From: Fragilaria crotonensis
Lineage: Eukaryota; Bacillariophyta; Fragilariophyceae; Fragilariales; Fragilariaceae
DNA: 39,695 nucleotides
NCBI GenBank assembly: GCA_022925895.1
Contig: JAKSYS010000595.1
Location: forward strand, 1-39,695
Direction of reading: 5' to 3'
Shown: piece by piece, positions 37,576 through 39,695 of the stretch
Layout: each line of letters starts with the position of its first letter
Numbering within the stretch: the stretch's first letter is position 1
Program-made: the position numbers and the translations under genes
Notes under the pieces: generated by a model
Told to the model about the DNA's origin: nothing
The model's database searches: none
Seen by the model: only the letters and a program-made list of their open reading frames with translations

Positions 37576-39456
37576 TCAACGATGCAGCTCCACCGCCTCG
37601 CGAAAGTGTTTGCTGATCTCAATTCGTTTTCTCTCATGGATGAATTCACTGATTATATCATCAGTATCTTGTCGTCCGGAGAAAATGTCATCAGGGAGAT
37701 ATTCCTCGTATCCTGGAGCCAGAAACTCTTCCATTCGTCCAAACTTTATCATGTGCACTTTCTTGCGGAAATCCTCACTCAACATTGGCTTCATTATTCG
37801 CCAGATACTACCAAACCAATTTGGTGGGTTCACGATCAAGAACAACTTGACTCTTGTTGGTGTCTTTTTTCCCTGCAGGCCCATCATAAATTTGTAGCAA
37901 TAGTTTACTTGAAAGTTGGACATAGTCCAATCAGTCATGTTCGCTACAAAACCGATCCCATCCCTCTGAGAAATCTCATCGTCCATCATGCAATCCATGA
38001 CGTAAACCAAATTATTGATGACAGAAGAAACTGACATCAACTTCGGGAAATAACGCGCTGGTCTCATGTAAAACACTTGGGTGGTGATGGGGCGAGGTGT
38101 GACAGTTAGAAACAACAGCAAAGGGCTCACATTTCCATTTCAATCGATGATATCAAGGGACTCACTCTTATGACCACTAATGGACTTTAGTCCCGGAACT
38201 GGAAAGATCATCTTGGTGAGGAGCTGCTCTTCCATGCTACGAATTGATAAGTTCATGTATCGCTGATCGTAGGATTTCATGCTCTTGTAAGCTGTCTTGA
38301 ACGTAAATGGTCTTCCAGGGCTGCATCTTGCAAATTTAAGGTACCACGAATTAGGAAACGGTGCTCGACCTGACCGAATCCAACTATCTTTCAAAGCCGC
38401 CACAACCTTGCGTTCGTCGATACTCAACGACGCCATTTGTTGTTCATATGTGCGATTCGAGTCAGGCTCCTTGAGAACCAAACGCGTCGACGCTGCAGCG
38501 TAGGCAGTCCTTGCTTGGGTCGCGGCCACGCGATTTGGAACCTTTCTCGTCGGACCAGTGAAGCCCTCGTCACGCATGAAGGTCTCGGCAGGACCAAAGG
38601 ACAACGTTGGACGATCAGGTTCCGGCTGCAGATAAGGTAAGGATGCCTCGCTTGCCCAAGGATCACCTCCACCATCAGCACAGGACCAACCCAAGGTGCT
38701 AATATCAGAGAAGTCAGCCCCCTCAGTGTATTCACTTTCATCGCCTTCAAATTGCGCGTCATCCTCACCAAGTGACGATTCATGAGTCGAGGCTTCCATT
38801 TTCGCTTCTGTGCCATCTGAAACAGACGATCCAGCTTGGGACGACCGAAAAGAAGTGGTGTCAGAATATAATTCTTGCTGGTGAAGGAAACTCTCAAAGG
38901 CCTGTGCAGTGGCAAATGCAATCTTTTCATCCTCGAAGTGATTGGTCAGATAGGAATGAATTGCTTCGCTATCAATGACCGGCATGTCAGATCCGCCACC
39001 AATTGGATTATGAGGAGGAGTTTTCGGACCACCATCGACGCCCCAGCTTTCGCTTGTTGCGGCTGTTGCAGCGGTATTGCTGTTGTCAACCTGGAAAGCA
39101 TCCCATTCGCTAACCTCATTCTGAGCCCAACGCTGGTGTGCTTTGTTTGGAGGCTCAAAATCTAAAGCTTTCGCGGCAGTAACTTCAGCGAACGCATCGA
39201 ACTCATCCTCTAGTTTCACCTCGAGATCGCCGTCAAGGAGTCGTTCTTCTGATTTCTTTGACTTTTTCTTCTTTTTCTTTTCCTTCTTGCTTTTCTTTTC
39301 CTTTTTCGATTTCTTTTCCTTGCTTGGTTTCGAACCGTTGTCGAAACTCTCTCCATCTGAGCTCGCGCTTCCAAAGTCACCATGGCGGCGACCGTTCTCC
39401 GGATGTGACGTTACATAAAACGGATAATCCTTGTCTTCTTCAATGGCGTCCTGCAT
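37576..39456 (-). CDS. CRAL-TRIO (Sec14-like) lipid-binding protein, two exons
   Basis: Exon 1 (39456-38166) and exon 2 (38075-37576) give 596 residues. The first 280 are disordered, with a long Lys-rich block (residues about 47-70) and acidic stretches. Exon 1 ends in a CRAL-TRIO N-terminal-type helical region (WYLKFARCSPGRPFTFKTAYKS...). Exon 2 carries the core lobe: DDEISQRDGIGFVANMTDWT, YCYKFMMGLQGKKTPTRVK, FLIVNPPNWFGSIWRIMKPM and SEDFRKKVHMI, which follow the Sec14 strand-helix order including the NPP...F..W..[IM]KP[FM]L pattern. It would bind a phospholipid or other hydrophobic ligand in the cytosol. A further N-terminal part may exist upstream (39480-39641). Confidence 0.85.
38076..38165 (-). 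other. Intron (90 nt) in the CRAL-TRIO gene
   Basis: Donor GTGAGT at 38165-38160; branch TTCTAAC about 25-30 nt before the acceptor; acceptor CACCCAAG ending at 38076. Phase 1: A plus TG makes Met, reading SISGHK-M-FYMRPARYFPK. Confidence 0.85.
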
Positions 39457-39479
39457 TTCAGTTAGAGTTTCACCTGGAA

Positions 39480-39641
39480 CTAATCTAAGCTGAGGTTATT
39501 CGCCTTGTTGACGATGCCACGACGGCGCTGGGTTGGGGTTTTCTTACTACTCTCTGGGCTCGGGACTACTTGTACAAGACTTCCTGAAGAGTTCAGCCTT
39601 GAAAGGAATGGAGGTGCTGCTTTTTGAAATACTCCGATCAT
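39480..39641 (-). other. Possible N-terminal exon or upstream ORF of the CRAL-TRIO gene
   Basis: ATG at 39641 opens 53 codons (MIGVFQKAAPPFLSRLNSSG...) ending in TAG at 39482-39480. In the next frame, coding sequence continues directly into the main gene (LVPGETLTEMQDAIEEDKDY). The parts could join through a 68-nt intron (donor GTAAGA, acceptor GATTAG, phase 1), through a one-base error or deletion, or not at all, leaving an upstream ORF. Confidence 0.4.
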
Positions 39642-39695
39642 GTATTTGTAGAGATAGTTATGTCTATAGAGAACGTAATCAGAAAATACGCGTCT

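Overview
This is eukaryotic nuclear DNA, most probably from a diatom (a pennate one is my guess). Several things point there. Short introns of about 84-130 nt have GTGAGT/GTAAGT donors and, in places, a perfect TACTAAC branch point. Plastid-type bipartite presequences carry an ASAFAP-like cleavage site (ASVGA|FAP at 11541, LTSA|FLFP at 22327). There is a Ty1/copia element of the diatom CoDi kind. Intergenic DNA is full of short GTAC-rich palindromes. All start and splice calls are mine, made by eye from frame and splice consensus; no transcript evidence was available.

Layout. 1-975: one or two small unrecognised ORFs. 975-3315 (-): a two-exon C-terminally anchored membrane protein. 4073-5320 (+): a sulfotransferase with a membrane hairpin inside it. 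5485-7963 (-): a two-exon RBR (RING1-IBR-RING2) ubiquitin ligase. 8569-9633 (-): a polytopic membrane protein. About 9920-10037 (-): a lone 5S rRNA gene. 10834-11541 (-): a plastid-targeted isoprenylcysteine-methyltransferase-like protein. 12017-14578 (+): a CHK2/RAD53-type checkpoint kinase with a SQ/TQ cluster split by an intron, an FHA domain, a kinase domain and a C-terminal PIP-box-like motif. 15408-16484 (-): a type II membrane protein with possible further exons. 16622-21884 (+): a complete copia retrotransposon with two identical 138-bp LTRs and a 5-bp target duplication, but a coding region broken by seven frameshifts and one UGA. 22327-23160 (+): a plastid or secreted protein. 24500-25078 (+): a hypothetical protein. 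25823-26896: a 1.07-kb hAT-like element that is one giant imperfect palindrome. 27156-27890 (+): a zinc-ribbon protein. 28481-29891 (+): a two-exon von Willebrand A-like protein ending in a CaaX box. 30506-31528 (-): a hypothetical protein. 32013-33413 (+): a Golgi-type glycosyltransferase resembling fucosyltransferases. 33400-34087 (+): a tentative three-exon gene. 34740-37403 (+): a signal-bearing protein with six SAP-like repeats. 37576-39456 (-): a two-exon CRAL-TRIO (Sec14-like) protein.

The genes do not form an operon or an obvious pathway; this is a normal gene-dense chromosome segment with two transposon insertions. The most rewarding items are the CHK2 kinase architecture, the palindromic hAT element with four internal motif copies, the contradiction between identical LTRs and a wrecked coding region in the copia element, the SAP-like repeat protein, and the family of 13-nt GTACTCSGAGTAC palindromes scattered between genes. 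Five confident introns rejoin ORFs that look separate on their own; several more are tentative.
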